Both the position numbers and the translations under genes were made by a program. A model generated the notes under the pieces. That model searched no databases. It worked only from the letters and a program-made list of their open reading frames with translations, and was not told the origin of the DNA. This document shows positions 1 to 7,832 of a stretch of 64,000 nt of DNA, in pieces. This DNA is from Bacteroidales bacterium UBA3844 (lineage in GTDB: Bacteria; Bacteroidota; Bacteroidia; Bacteroidales; Paludibacteraceae). Position 1 is the first letter of the stretch, and every line of letters begins with the position of its first letter. The DNA is taken from contig DGHQ01000049.1 in assembly GCA_002392915.1 (NCBI GenBank), positions 62,001 to 126,000 of the forward strand. The letters are read 5' to 3'.

Positions 1-1310
1 TGGCGGTTTTTCTGCTGGTTGCGGTCACGGTTACGGTTGTTATTGCCGTTTTCACCCTGTTGCTGGTTGCCCTCCAGAGCTTTTGCCTGTTCGCCGTTTG
101 TGTTGTTTGGTATACTGTTGGCTGACGGATTTTCAGGAGCAGCGTTTTGTTGGTTTTGAGCATCAGCTTCGCCATTGTTTGCTGCATTAGCGTTGCGTTG
201 GCGATCCTCTTTGTTGCGGTTTTTGTTTTTCTTCTTTTTCTTCTTGTCGAAGCGAGTCAGATCATCCTGGCCTACCACGTTCTCATAGTCGGCGGTCTTA
301 GTGCCTTGTTCACCCTTGTTGCCGCTTCCGAACGGCTCTACCTTTTCGCCACGTTTGTTGCGTTCGATGATAGCTTTGACTTCATCCACGGTGAGGGTCA
401 CAAGGTTGACAGCCATATTAGGGGCTGTGCTGTATTGCATTGTGCGGGCAAGGATATCACTCTTGAAGTGATAGTAAGTGCCGTCAAGAGTCTCAAGCTG
501 GATATCTCGAGGAGGAAACTCTTTCTGGGCTTCCAGGTATGTGTCCACCTCAAAGTTCATGCAGCATTTCAGTTTAGCGCACTGGCCTGCAAGTTTCTGT
601 GGGTTAGGTGAGATGTCCTGGTAGCGTGCGGAAGAAGTAGACACCGACACAAAGTTGGACATCCAAGAAGAGCAGCACAATGCGCGTCCGCAAGGGCCGA
701 TACCGCCGATTCGTCCTGCCTCCTGACGGGCTCCGATTTGGCGCATTTCAATACGCACTTTGAAAGTGTCGGCAAGCACACGTATAAGCTGACGGAAATC
801 CACACGTTCGTCGGCGATATAGTAGAAGATGGCTTTGTTTCCGTCGCCTTGGAATTCCACGTCGCCGATTTTCATATTCAGATTCAGCTCTTCGGCTATT
901 TTACGGGCTTTGATCATTGTCTCCTGTTCGCAAGCCTTCACCTCCTCAAAATGGTCGAGGTCGCTTTGTTTCGACTTGCGGAAGATGCGTTTGATGTCGG
1001 CGCGGTTAGGGTCGACGTGATTTTTCTTCATCTGAAGGAGCACCAATGGTCCGAGAAGAGACACTCTTCCTATGTCATGGCCGGGCATAGCCTCAACAGT
1101 TACCCAGTCTCCTTTTTCGAGGAGGATATTGTTGGTGTTGCGGAAATAACCCTTGCGGGTGTTTTTGAAAGTCACTTCCACAAGGTCAGTGGTTTGCATA
1201 GCGCCGGGCACATCGCAAAGCCAGTCGAATGTATCTAATTTCAAGTCGGTGTGTTTGCTGCAGCCTTGGGCATTCATGTTGCAACCTCCACCGTTGTCTA
1301 TACTACTCAT
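1..1310 (-). CDS. ricT: PSP1/RicT (YaaT) family protein, 3' end outside window
   Basis: The reading frame starts at an ATG (1308-1310) and runs off the left edge, giving 436 visible residues. Residues 30-300 match the PSP1 domain. The family's cysteine clusters are visible as CGRALCC (207-213) and CAKLKCC (244-250), with extra cysteines at 10 and 17. In Bacillus, RicT belongs to the RicAFT (YlbF/YmcA/YaaT) complex, which carries Fe-S clusters and supports RNA processing; no such partners are seen here. The tail from about residue 345 is a lysine-rich and Gln/Asn-rich low-complexity stretch, common in Bacteroidota members. It lies 12 bp behind holB on the same strand, the usual holB-ricT order of Bacteroidales, so the two are very likely cotranscribed. 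The family call is firm; the molecular role in this phylum is inferred. Confidence 0.9.
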   Translation of the reverse strand, partial: MSSIDNGGGCNMNAQGCSKHTDLKLDTFDWLCDVPGAMQTTDLVEVTFKNTRKGYFRNTNNILLEKGDWVTVEAMPGHDIGRVSLLGPLVLLQMKKNHVDPNRADIKRIFRKSKQSDLDHFEEVKACEQETMIKARKIAEELNLNMKIGDVEFQGDGNKAIFYYIADERVDFRQLIRVLADTFKVRIEMRQIGARQEAGRIGGIGPCGRALCCSSWMSNFVSVSTSSARYQDISPNPQKLAGQCAKLKCCMNFEVDTYLEAQKEFPPRDIQLETLDGTYYHFKSDILARTMQYSTAPNMAVNLVTLTVDEVKAIIERNKRGEKVEPFGSGNKGEQGTKTADYENVVGQDDLTRFDKKKKKKNKNRNKEDRQRNANAANNGEADAQNQQNAAPENPSANSIPNNTNGEQAKALEGNQQQGENGNNNRNRDRNQQKNR

Positions 1311-1322
1311 TAATTATATATT

Positions 1323-2453
1323 TTATTTTTTAAGCAGAGCCATCACTTTGAGAGCGAGATCATAGAAAATGATTTTAGACATTCCGTTTCTCTCAATGTG
1401 GAATTCTGCTTTTGATAATTCTTCTACTAACTGCCATACATTCTTCTCGTTGATGAAGCGAGCGAATTTCGACGAGAAGGCGTTTTCATCGTTCGTCATG
1501 TAGTTGAGCGACGTGTTGCCTACGTTGAGAATGAAATTCTCGCGTATCATGTGCTGGCAATATTGCAAAAAGGAGATTTGTTTTTTTCTCGACAGTTTTG
1601 CAAGATCATTGCTCAGGTTGATGAGGTCGTCTAGGTCGCTGACATACGCCTTTCTCATCAATCGGATGAATGTATCCAAGAAAGTGTTAGCCCCGTCGTC
1701 AAGCAGTTCGAATGCAGCGATGATACTGCCTTTGCTGAGGCGTGCTGCATACTGAATCTGATTGTCATCGGCATTGCTGTTCTTTGTTCTTATCGCGTCT
1801 GCCAGCACTTTTTCTGGAAGGGCGTGCATCACCACTCGTTGAGTACGCGACTGGATGGTCGGCAGAATATCGTCGGGTTTGTCGCTCACCAGAAGGAAGA
1901 GCGTTTTGCCGACAGGTTCCTCGATGCTTTTGAGCACACGGTTGGAACACTCTGCTCCCATCAGTTCCGGATGCCATATCACCACCACTTTGTATTCGCT
2001 CTCGCAGGCTTTCATCTGCAGTTTGCGTATCAGCTCATTGCCTTCGCAGTTGTAGATGATGGGTTGTTTGGTGGCGACGCTGCTGAATTCCTCCTCCACC
2101 CATTTGTCGAGATTGAAGTAGGGAGATGTCGCAAACATTTTTCTCCACCCGTCGAGATGCTCCATACAATATTCATCGTTTCCCGCCGGCTTCTTTTGGA
2201 TGATCGGGAATACGAAATGAAGATCCGGATGCGCGAGCATAGCGTATTTTTTGCACGACGGACATTGTCCGCAGGAATCATTTTCGCCTTTGTTTTCGCA
2301 CGACACATATTGGGCGTATGCCAACGCTAACGGCAATTTGCCCACACCCTCCGGGCCACAGAACAGCTGAGCGTGTGGTATTCTGCCAGATTTGACAGCG
2401 TCGATGAGTTGTTGTTTGAGCTCATCGTGCCCGTATACATCGCGAAAAAACAT
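1323..2453 (-). CDS. holB: DNA polymerase III subunit delta'
   Basis: This 376-residue protein is a clamp-loader subunit that helps load the beta sliding clamp during replication. It has a P-loop (GPEGVGK, residues 33-39), followed by a four-cysteine zinc module (C52, C61, C64, C67) typical of the DnaX/delta' AAA+ family, and an SRTQR segment at the place of the family's SRC motif. The ATG at 2453 is preferred over an upstream in-frame TTG at 2480 because the canonical N-terminus (MFFRDVYGH) begins there. The gene is directly upstream of ricT with a 12-bp gap. The C-terminal third is poorly conserved, as usual for HolB. The intact P-loop does not prove ATPase activity, since E. coli delta' does not bind ATP. 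Confidence 0.92.
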   Translation of the reverse strand: MFFRDVYGHDELKQQLIDAVKSGRIPHAQLFCGPEGVGKLPLALAYAQYVSCENKGENDSCGQCPSCKKYAMLAHPDLHFVFPIIQKKPAGNDEYCMEHLDGWRKMFATSPYFNLDKWVEEEFSSVATKQPIIYNCEGNELIRKLQMKACESEYKVVVIWHPELMGAECSNRVLKSIEEPVGKTLFLLVSDKPDDILPTIQSRTQRVVMHALPEKVLADAIRTKNSNADDNQIQYAARLSKGSIIAAFELLDDGANTFLDTFIRLMRKAYVSDLDDLINLSNDLAKLSRKKQISFLQYCQHMIRENFILNVGNTSLNYMTNDENAFSSKFARFINEKNVWQLVEELSKAEFHIERNGMSKIIFYDLALKVMALLKK

Positions 2454-2569
2454 TCTATGCAAAATTACACTTGTATGCAAAAATAATAAAGTTCGAAAAT
2501 TTAAGCAAATAAACCTGCGAATAAAATTTTTGAAGTGTTGTTTTGTGGTATTCGTGAGAGGGGGAAGGA

Positions 2570-2611
2570 GGGTTAAGGGTTAAAGATTAAGGGTTAAGGA
2601 TTAAAGATTGA
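2570..2611. repeat. Short GGTTAAG/GATTAAAG iterations
   Basis: About 42 bp upstream of holB are built from repeated GGGTTAAG, GGATTAAAG and similar octamers. It resembles the other simple intergenic tracts in this window (22301-22341, 30544-30636). No coding or structural role is evident. Confidence 0.6.
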
Positions 2612-2717
2612 GATATGTCGGTAGGAAAAATAAGTGAAAGTTTGATGATTGTAAAGGACAGAAAGTCCAAATATCCGTCTCTTCTGCGAGTTTGCAAAAA
2701 TGAGCGGTAAAATCAAG

Positions 2718-2796
2718 CGTATATTCGAAAAAACAATAAAATTATCGAATATACTCGATAAAAACCACTGAATTTTGTCGAATATATTCGATAAAA
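2718..2796. repeat. Orphan array of 33-bp dyad units
   Basis: Two clear copies of a palindrome, TCGAATATACTCGA (2745-2758) and TCGAATATATTCGA (2778-2791, perfect), have centres exactly 33 bp apart. Each is followed by GATAAAAA. A degenerate third copy (GTATATTCGAAAAA) sits near 2719. The period and dyad design match the array at 18071-18310 although the motif differs. No ATPase gene flanks it here: holB lies to one side and a dispersed repeat to the other. Read as operator-like sites or the remnant of a lost gene's control region; this is inference. Confidence 0.6.
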
Positions 2797-2884
2797 ATGC
2801 AAAAAATCCTCATTTTCTGATATAATACATCTGTGTCATACAATAATGATGTATGTAAAGATAATAATCTTTTAATCAGTATTG

Positions 2885-3112
2885 TGCAGGATGGCCCCTA
2901 CCCTAAGGGTCGTAGACCCTTTATCGCTCGCGACGGTAGCCGATTCCAAAATGATCGAGGTCGACAGACCGAAATCATTTTGGTGTTGGTTTATATGATT
3001 TTGTATTTTATGTGCTCGCCTACGGCTCGCACGTGGGAAGGGGTTAGGGCGTTCCGCCATTAACAATCCTCATTTATGACACTCCAACTGCAATTTTTCT
3101 CCTAATTTTTAA
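2885..3112 (+). repeat. Dispersed element copy A (composite)
   Basis: The right part (3010-3090) is a copy of the dispersed element described at 14053-14319: GTGCTCGCC-TAC-GGCTCGCAC, then GGGTTAGGGCGTTCCGCC, AACAATCCTCATTTATGACA and CTCCAACT. The left part (2890-2960) belongs to a second repeat family also found, inverted, at 47262-47320 (AAGGGTC-TAC-GACCCTT hairpin). Between them is a 10-bp inverted repeat, CCAAAATGAT...ATCATTTTGG. No gene is seen from 2454 to 3150 apart from these structures. Confidence 0.8.
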
Positions 3113-3150
3113 TAGACGTTATTTAGCAGAAACACCACAATATGATGCCT

Positions 3151-4089
3151 CTACTTCACATACCAATCATACGTCTTCTTGGCATAGAAAGTGATTCTTT
3201 CCATCAGTTCGGGTGGCTGGATGTCACTTGCCATTATTCCTGAGTTGAGAATCATAAACGCGATGCTGTCGTAATTGTCGGAATAGAAATGCATTATATA
3301 TGAGTCGCTCAATTCTTCCTCACATACAAATCCGTAATATTCTTTCCAGTTGTCAAGATATCTATAGACGTCTTTCTTGATGCGGAAACTGATGTTTGGA
3401 GTCTGGTGGAATGGCTTTTGGGATTCGATAAACTCAGATATCGAGAATATGTCGTCTTTAGCGCATGGCAAATCGGTGATATTAAGTTCGACAATTCTGT
3501 CCAGACGGAAATCACGATAGCTTTTTCTTAGCCGACACCATGCGAAAAGATGCCAGTTGCCGAGGTAGTTGCATAGCCCGACACATTCCAGCATCCGCTC
3601 AATTGGTTTTGAATCTTTTAGCGACAGGTATTTGATTTTCAATATTTTCTTGTCGGCAATGGCTTTCTGAATATCGCTTATATATAGGTTTTTGACGGGA
3701 TTATGACCGATGACCTCCACGTGCTGTGATATGGTTTCGGCTATTTCTTTTTCCTGTGGTTTGAGGATGGCTTTAATTTTGAAAAGAGCATTTTCATAAT
3801 CTTTGTTGACGGTGCAGTCGGAATTTTGAGAAAGGAGTTTGGCGCCGACGATAAGAGCTGAGGCTTCCTCTTTGGTGAAAGCCACAGGACGGAGTGTGTA
3901 GCCGTCGTTGATGAAGTATCCTATGCCAGCCTCAGCGCCTATTGGTATTCCCGTCTCCTCGAGAGCGCGGAGATCCCTGTAAATGGTTCTGACGCTCAGA
4001 TCAAACCTCTCTGCAAGTTCTTGAGCGGTAACCACTTTCTTCGATTGAAGGTGAGTGAGGATAGCCTGAAGACGGTCGGTGCGATTCAT
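3151..4089 (-). CDS. WYL-domain transcriptional regulator (DeoR-type HTH)
   Basis: This 312-residue cytoplasmic DNA-binding protein has an N-terminal helix-turn-helix (about residues 1-60: MNRTDRLQAILTHLQSKK, then LSVRTIYRDLRALEETGIP) and a WYL ligand-sensing domain in the middle (about 135-215), followed by a C-terminal WYL-associated region. Such regulators respond to nucleic-acid or small-molecule ligands. The ATG at 4089 starts the conserved HTH; an in-frame extension upstream looks like leader sequence. The GyrI-like ligand-binding protein at 6783-7241 lies on the same strand beyond an ATPase insert, and a 21-bp sequence found 34 bp upstream of this start recurs next to that gene. Target genes are unknown. 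Confidence 0.88.
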   Translation of the reverse strand: MNRTDRLQAILTHLQSKKVVTAQELAERFDLSVRTIYRDLRALEETGIPIGAEAGIGYFINDGYTLRPVAFTKEEASALIVGAKLLSQNSDCTVNKDYENALFKIKAILKPQEKEIAETISQHVEVIGHNPVKNLYISDIQKAIADKKILKIKYLSLKDSKPIERMLECVGLCNYLGNWHLFAWCRLRKSYRDFRLDRIVELNITDLPCAKDDIFSISEFIESQKPFHQTPNISFRIKKDVYRYLDNWKEYYGFVCEEELSDSYIMHFYSDNYDSIAFMILNSGIMASDIQPPELMERITFYAKKTYDWYVK

Positions 4090-4123
4090 TTTGATTATTG
4101 TAATAATGTGAAGCAAAAATAAT

Positions 4124-4144
4124 AAATCACCACAAGGTTTCAAA
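4124..4144 (+). repeat. 21-bp direct repeat, left copy
   Basis: The 21 bp beginning AAATCACCACAAGG and ending TTTCAAA recur exactly, in the same orientation, at 6717-6737. The two copies bracket the AAA-ATPase/PD-(D/E)XK gene and an element copy. This copy lies 34 bp upstream of the WYL regulator start. Confidence 0.85.
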
Positions 4145-4378
4145 ATTGTAAAAGTGTCGCAGGTGAGCTCATTGAAACAAACACAGAGCCAAAGTTATGA
4201 TGGTATGAAGACGAGGGAAGGAATAAGGCGGCATATAGACTGCTCAACAATCTCAGACTTCATCAAGAGATATGGTGCAAAATCCAAGATCTTTGTCCCA
4301 ATGAAATGACATAACACAGACGTAGGTGCAAATCCATGTATAAAAGGTCGATGTCCATGGAACAAAAAACAGACCTGT

Positions 4379-4410
4379 TTTGTGAAACGTATCTAATTTT
4401 ATTATCTTTG
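4379..4410 (+). promoter_or_regulatory. Bacteroidota-type promoter of the AAA/PD-(D/E)XK gene
   Basis: TTTG (4379-4382), 20 bp, then TATCTTTG (4403-4410), a good match to the Bacteroides -33/-7 consensus. Transcription would begin near 4417, upstream of both candidate start codons (4439 and 4487). The stretch 4145-4378 holds no convincing gene. Confidence 0.65.
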
Positions 4411-4486
4411 CAAATGTGCCATTTCCAAGAGGCTGCGTATGTATCGTGCCTTCAAAATGGAGATGTGCAAAACCAATACAACCAAT

Positions 4487-6034
4487 ATGAAATACCCGAT
4501 CGGCATACAGACATTTGAGGAGATAATCACAGGCGGCTACATCTATGTGGATAAAACCGAATTGGTTTACAAACTAATCGATTCGGGGAAATACTATTTC
4601 ATCAGCCGCCCGCGCCGTTTCGGCAAGAGCCTTTTGACGACGACGCTCGAAGCTTACTTCCAAGGCAGGAAAGATCTCTTCAAGGGACTTGCCATGGAAC
4701 GGTTGGAGAAGGATTGGATAGAATACCCCGTGTTCCATCTGGACTTCTCGGGAGCTGATTACACGAATCCTTCCATGTTGATGGAAAGGTTGAATGTCTA
4801 CCTAACCCAATGGGAAGATCTCTATGGACGAAAAGAGGAAGAAGTCTCCCTTGGCGACCGCCTTTATGGTGTGATCAGCCGTGCTAAAGAACAGACCGGC
4901 AAACAAGCAGTGCTTCTGATTGATGAATATGACAAACCATTGACCGACACGATTGGACTTCAAGAGATTCAAGATGCGAACAGGAATCTGCTCCAAGGAG
5001 TTTATGGCATCATGAAAAGAGCCGATAGATTCATCCGTTTCGCCTTCCTGACGGGTGTCACCCGCTACGGCAAACTGGGCATCTTCAGCGCCGCAAACAA
5101 CCCGAAGGATCTTTCCATGAGCGATGAATATGCAACCATCTGCGGTATCACGGAGAATGAACTGCATTCCTATTTCGATGACGAGGTGCAGCTGTTCGCT
5201 GATAAGCATTCTGTCAGCAAATCGGACATGTATGCTATGTTGAAACGGAAGTTTGACGGCTACCATTTCAGCGAGCGGTCTGAGGATGTCTATAATCCGT
5301 TCAGTTTGCTCAATGCTTTGTCTGACAAAAAAATATTGAACTATTGGTATGCTACGGGCACACCTACCTATCTGGTTAAGATTCTTGGGAAAAGCAACTT
5401 CGACATTCCTTCTTTTGATGATAAATTGTTGGCTACGGGTGAGATGCTCGCCACTTTCGGAAATGGGGAGAGCAACGTCATAGCGGCGCTCTACCAAAGC
5501 GGTTACCTCACTATAAAGGGGTACAAAGACGAATGCTATTTGTTAGGATTCCCCAATGAAGAGGTATCAGAAGGTTTCACTCGTGTTTTAATACCCAATT
5601 ACACAGAATCCGACACCAGCGACAGAAAAGACCTTGACCTTGTCAAACTACGTCAATTTGTTAGGGCTGACGATGTGGATGCCTTCATGCTCCAAATCCA
5701 GCTCATCATGAGCCAAGTGCCTTTTGAAAGCTCCGACCCGAAACTGATAGAGGCTAATTTCCGCAATATGCTCTACCTGATGATCCGCTCCACGGGACAT
5801 AAAGTGAGTGTGGAGTATCCCGTATTAGGTGGTAGGATCGACGTCTTCTTCGAGACGGAAAAAAGCGTCTACATCATCGAGTGCAAACATGACCAGTCCG
5901 CTAAAGATGCGTTGGCACAGATTGACGAGAAGAAATATGCGAAGAAAATCTCTTCCGCAGACAAGCATGTCGTGAAGATTGGTGTGAATTTCAGTACGGA
6001 GGAGAGGAATCTGGTGGAGTGGATGATAGGGTGA
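4487..6034 (+). CDS. AAA-ATPase-like / PD-(D/E)XK nuclease superfamily protein
   Basis: This is a 515-residue protein of the large Bacteroidota family with an N-terminal AAA-ATPase_like domain and a C-terminal PD-(D/E)XK-type domain. Visible are the opening YPIGIQTFEEI, the P-loop-like RPRRFGKSLL (41-50), a Walker B-like LLIDEYDKPL, and near the C-terminus GGRIDVFFE...VYIIECK with the nuclease D...ExK spacing. Function is not established; genomes often hold many copies, and mobile or defence-related roles have been suggested. The ATG at 4487 fits the conserved N-terminus; an in-frame ATG at 4439 would add 16 residues. It has its own promoter and lies between exact 21-bp direct repeats (4124-4144, 6717-6737), consistent with a block inserted between the WYL regulator and the GyrI-like gene. 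Confidence 0.88.
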   Translation: MKYPIGIQTFEEIITGGYIYVDKTELVYKLIDSGKYYFISRPRRFGKSLLTTTLEAYFQGRKDLFKGLAMERLEKDWIEYPVFHLDFSGADYTNPSMLMERLNVYLTQWEDLYGRKEEEVSLGDRLYGVISRAKEQTGKQAVLLIDEYDKPLTDTIGLQEIQDANRNLLQGVYGIMKRADRFIRFAFLTGVTRYGKLGIFSAANNPKDLSMSDEYATICGITENELHSYFDDEVQLFADKHSVSKSDMYAMLKRKFDGYHFSERSEDVYNPFSLLNALSDKKILNYWYATGTPTYLVKILGKSNFDIPSFDDKLLATGEMLATFGNGESNVIAALYQSGYLTIKGYKDECYLLGFPNEEVSEGFTRVLIPNYTESDTSDRKDLDLVKLRQFVRADDVDAFMLQIQLIMSQVPFESSDPKLIEANFRNMLYLMIRSTGHKVSVEYPVLGGRIDVFFETEKSVYIIECKHDQSAKDALAQIDEKKYAKKISSADKHVVKIGVNFSTEERNLVEWMIG

Positions 6035-6231
6035 GGCATCCAGTGTTCGAAATGCAAACAAAAAATCAGTCGGAACAGTCAATTGAAAGAGAAGGAAAAA
6101 AGCTAAAATGGAAAAGCGACTTCCGTCTTCTTGAATATAACGATAACTGCAAAAAAGTTCATTTTTTATATGAAGATAAAGAGCATAGTAGATATTTAGA
6201 TTCTATGGTTGCTTATAAAATAGAAGAATAA
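6019..6231 (+). CDS. Small hypothetical protein (doubtful)
   Basis: A 70-residue frame overlaps the end of the preceding ATPase gene by 16 bp; an internal ATG at 6052 would shorten it to 59 residues. The product is charged and has no recognisable domain, signal peptide or membrane segment. No separate promoter or strong ribosome-binding site is seen. It could be a translationally coupled small protein or a chance frame. Confidence 0.25.
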   Translation: MDDRVRHPVFEMQTKNQSEQSIEREGKKLKWKSDFRLLEYNDNCKKVHFLYEDKEHSRYLDSMVAYKIEE

Positions 6232-6383
6232 TTAATGTGATATAACCTATTTTAACGAGAGTTCGAATGAGGGTTTTCTTTTTCGTTCCGATCTTTTCCC
6301 CTTAATACAACAAAGGTAAAAAAAGCATCGTTTTTATGACGACTTTGGATGTTGTCATCTGCAAATTCTTTTGTTTGATTTTG

Positions 6384-6427
6384 TTGATTTTCGCAAAATT
6401 TCGCTGTGCTCATTTTGCGAAAATCAA
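6384..6427. repeat. 16-bp perfect inverted repeat
   Basis: TTGATTTTCGCAAAAT (6384-6399) is followed after 12 bp by its exact complement (6412-6427), giving a strong hairpin between convergent genes. There is no clean T-run, so it is not a textbook terminator. It could stop transcription or mark the left flank of element copy B. Confidence 0.7.
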
Positions 6428-6435
6428 TCATACTG

Positions 6436-6676
6436 CAAACTTAGAGATGAATTGTAATCTGTGAATCATTTTCCATTTTCTCATCGAAATCCAACCTCCT
6501 TTTCTCATAAAAAGACGAAGGCTTTCTTTTTTCTCTCTGTGGGTTTATTAAATTTTATGTGCTCGCCTACGGCTCGCACTAAGGAAGGGGTTAGGGCGTT
6601 CCGCCCTTAACAATCCTCATTTATGACACTCCAACTATTTTTTTGATTTCGTCGAACTCATGTTATTTAATTGATT
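6436..6676 (+). repeat. Dispersed element copy B
   Basis: Full-length-like copy in plus orientation. Its left 100 bp (GTAATCTGTGAATCATTTTC onward) align with the inverted copy C at 14053-14319. The core 6557-6637 holds the GTGCTCGCC...GGCTCGCAC stem and the GGGCG-TTC-CGCCC hairpin. The right end TCGTCGAACTCATGTTA is an inverted match to the other end of copy C. Confidence 0.85.
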
Positions 6677-6716
6677 TGAATAGTTAAGACGACAGGTTTG
6701 ACAAATGATAGTGTTG

Positions 6717-6765
6717 AAATCACCACAAGGTTTCAAAGATAGAGAAAGGCATGTGGTGATTTTAT
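6717..6765 (-). terminator. Inverted repeat overlapping right 21-bp repeat; possible terminator
   Basis: ATCACCACA (6719-6727) pairs with TGTGGTGAT (6752-6760) just after the GyrI-like gene. The left arm lies inside the second copy of the 21-bp direct repeat (6717-6737). The loop is long (24 nt) and the minus-strand T-run is short, so terminator function is only plausible. Confidence 0.45.
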
Positions 6766-6782
6766 TATGTGTCGACAGATGA

Positions 6783-7241
6783 TCAAACCAATCCTATCAT
6801 CACTTCTGTGACGCAGTTTTCCTGGTTCTCAAAATCACAGCGGATGTAGACTTCACGTGTTACGCCAGTAGTCTGTAGAGCGTTGTCTGCTACGTGCTTC
6901 ATCAGCTCGCAGTAGACGGGGCCGAGTTCAGCCCACGGTCCTTCGTGAAGAGTCTGGAGGGCTTTGAATTCTTTGGCCTCATCGATCTCGAATCCTTCAG
7001 GTTTCAATCCATTACCGTCGCCAATGATAGGGAGCATAATTTCAAGTTTGAAGACGGTGTCTGGTTTGCCGTCCGGACCGGTATATTGCCAGACCTGAGG
7101 CTCCATAGTCTGATAGCCGCATCGTTGGGCTTCTGCGTAGAGCTCGGAAGGCTTTGTGCCAGTGTACTTGTCAAGATCCTTAAGAGTCGCATTTGTTGTG
7201 AACTTCATCACCTTCTTTGCCTTTACTGTTGTAATTCTCAT
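6783..7241 (-). CDS. GyrI-like small-molecule-binding domain protein
   Basis: This 152-residue cytoplasmic protein is a stand-alone GyrI-like (AraC effector-binding type) domain. The hallmark HEGPWAELGPVYCELMKHV is near residues 100-118, preceded by the strand pattern of the repeated SHS2-like fold. No DNA-binding or membrane part is present. Such domains bind hydrophobic or cationic small molecules, and single-domain members may sequester or hydrolyse them. It shares strand and neighbourhood with the WYL regulator at 3151-4089, so the two may once have formed one unit; that link is inference. An AT-rich leader of about 60 bp precedes it without a clear consensus promoter. Confidence 0.8.
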   Translation of the reverse strand: MRITTVKAKKVMKFTTNATLKDLDKYTGTKPSELYAEAQRCGYQTMEPQVWQYTGPDGKPDTVFKLEIMLPIIGDGNGLKPEGFEIDEAKEFKALQTLHEGPWAELGPVYCELMKHVADNALQTTGVTREVYIRCDFENQENCVTEVMIGLV

Positions 7242-7566
7242 TTTATTAAATTTTATAGATGAATACTAGTGTCGATTTCGTTATCGACGTTGCAAAATTA
7301 GAGGGGTGGAGTGACAACATTATGTCAGTAGGTTTTGCAGAAAAATGAAATTTTAAGAAATATAAGAGATAAACAGAAAACGCACCACCACAAATTAAAC
7401 TTGTTTGTCGGTGCTGCAAAACGTCACGTGTTTTCTGCTGTTTATGTTTTCTCTGTTAAGAGTGTTCCTAAGCAAACTTGTTTGTGTGTTTTCCAAGCAT
7501 CAAAATGCTGTTTTCTGTTTATGCGTTTTTTTAAGGATCATTAAAATTAATTTTTTGTTTGGCATT

Positions 7567-7616
7567 TAATATGAGATTGTTAAGTCCCATATTTGATAGA
7601 TATTGGCTCTTTGCAA
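7567..7616 (-). repeat. Degenerate trace of the dispersed element
   Basis: The order GATTGTTAAG...CCCATATTTGATAGATATTGG follows the corresponding part of copy C (14113-14147) with several changes. Only about 50 bp are recognisable. The rest of 7263-7720 is AT-rich with no gene seen. Confidence 0.45.
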
Positions 7617-7721
7617 TCCACATTTTTTTACACAAAACTTGAAAAAATGGTGCTGTAAACGGCAATTTTAACGGCTTTTTACAAAAAAATAAAAAAATAA
7701 TTCAAAAAATAACAATAAATG

Positions 7722-7751
7722 TTGTGCACGATATAATTTTTGTTAGTTTTG
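7722..7751 (+). promoter_or_regulatory. Promoter of the glutathione peroxidase gene
   Basis: TTG (7722-7724), 19 bp, TAGTTTTG (7744-7751) match the Bacteroidota -33/-7 pattern. Transcription would begin near 7758, leaving an untranslated leader of about 75 nt. Confidence 0.6.
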
Positions 7752-7832
7752 CATGTAGTTCAGTAAGGGATTGATTTTTCGCCTTTGTAGAACAAATAAA
7801 AATAAGTCGCAAACGATTAAAAATTTATAGCT

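Noticed and set aside
1323..2480. holB start at 2480
   Set aside because: The codon is TTG and adds nine residues not found in the family; the ATG at 2453 fits better.
2712..2800. CRISPR-like array
   Set aside because: Units contain the repeat palindrome but spacers are AT-rich, not unique protospacer-like sequence, there are only two to three units, and no cas gene is present.
4201..4308. Short coding-like stretch (WYEDEGRNKAAYRLLNNLRL) that might be a transposase remnant
   Set aside because: Only 35 codons between stops, no recognised motif and no inverted ends; too little to call.
4802..5497. 231-codon frame on the minus strand opposite the AAA/PD-(D/E)XK gene
   Set aside because: It lies wholly within a well-supported gene on the other strand and shows no family resemblance.
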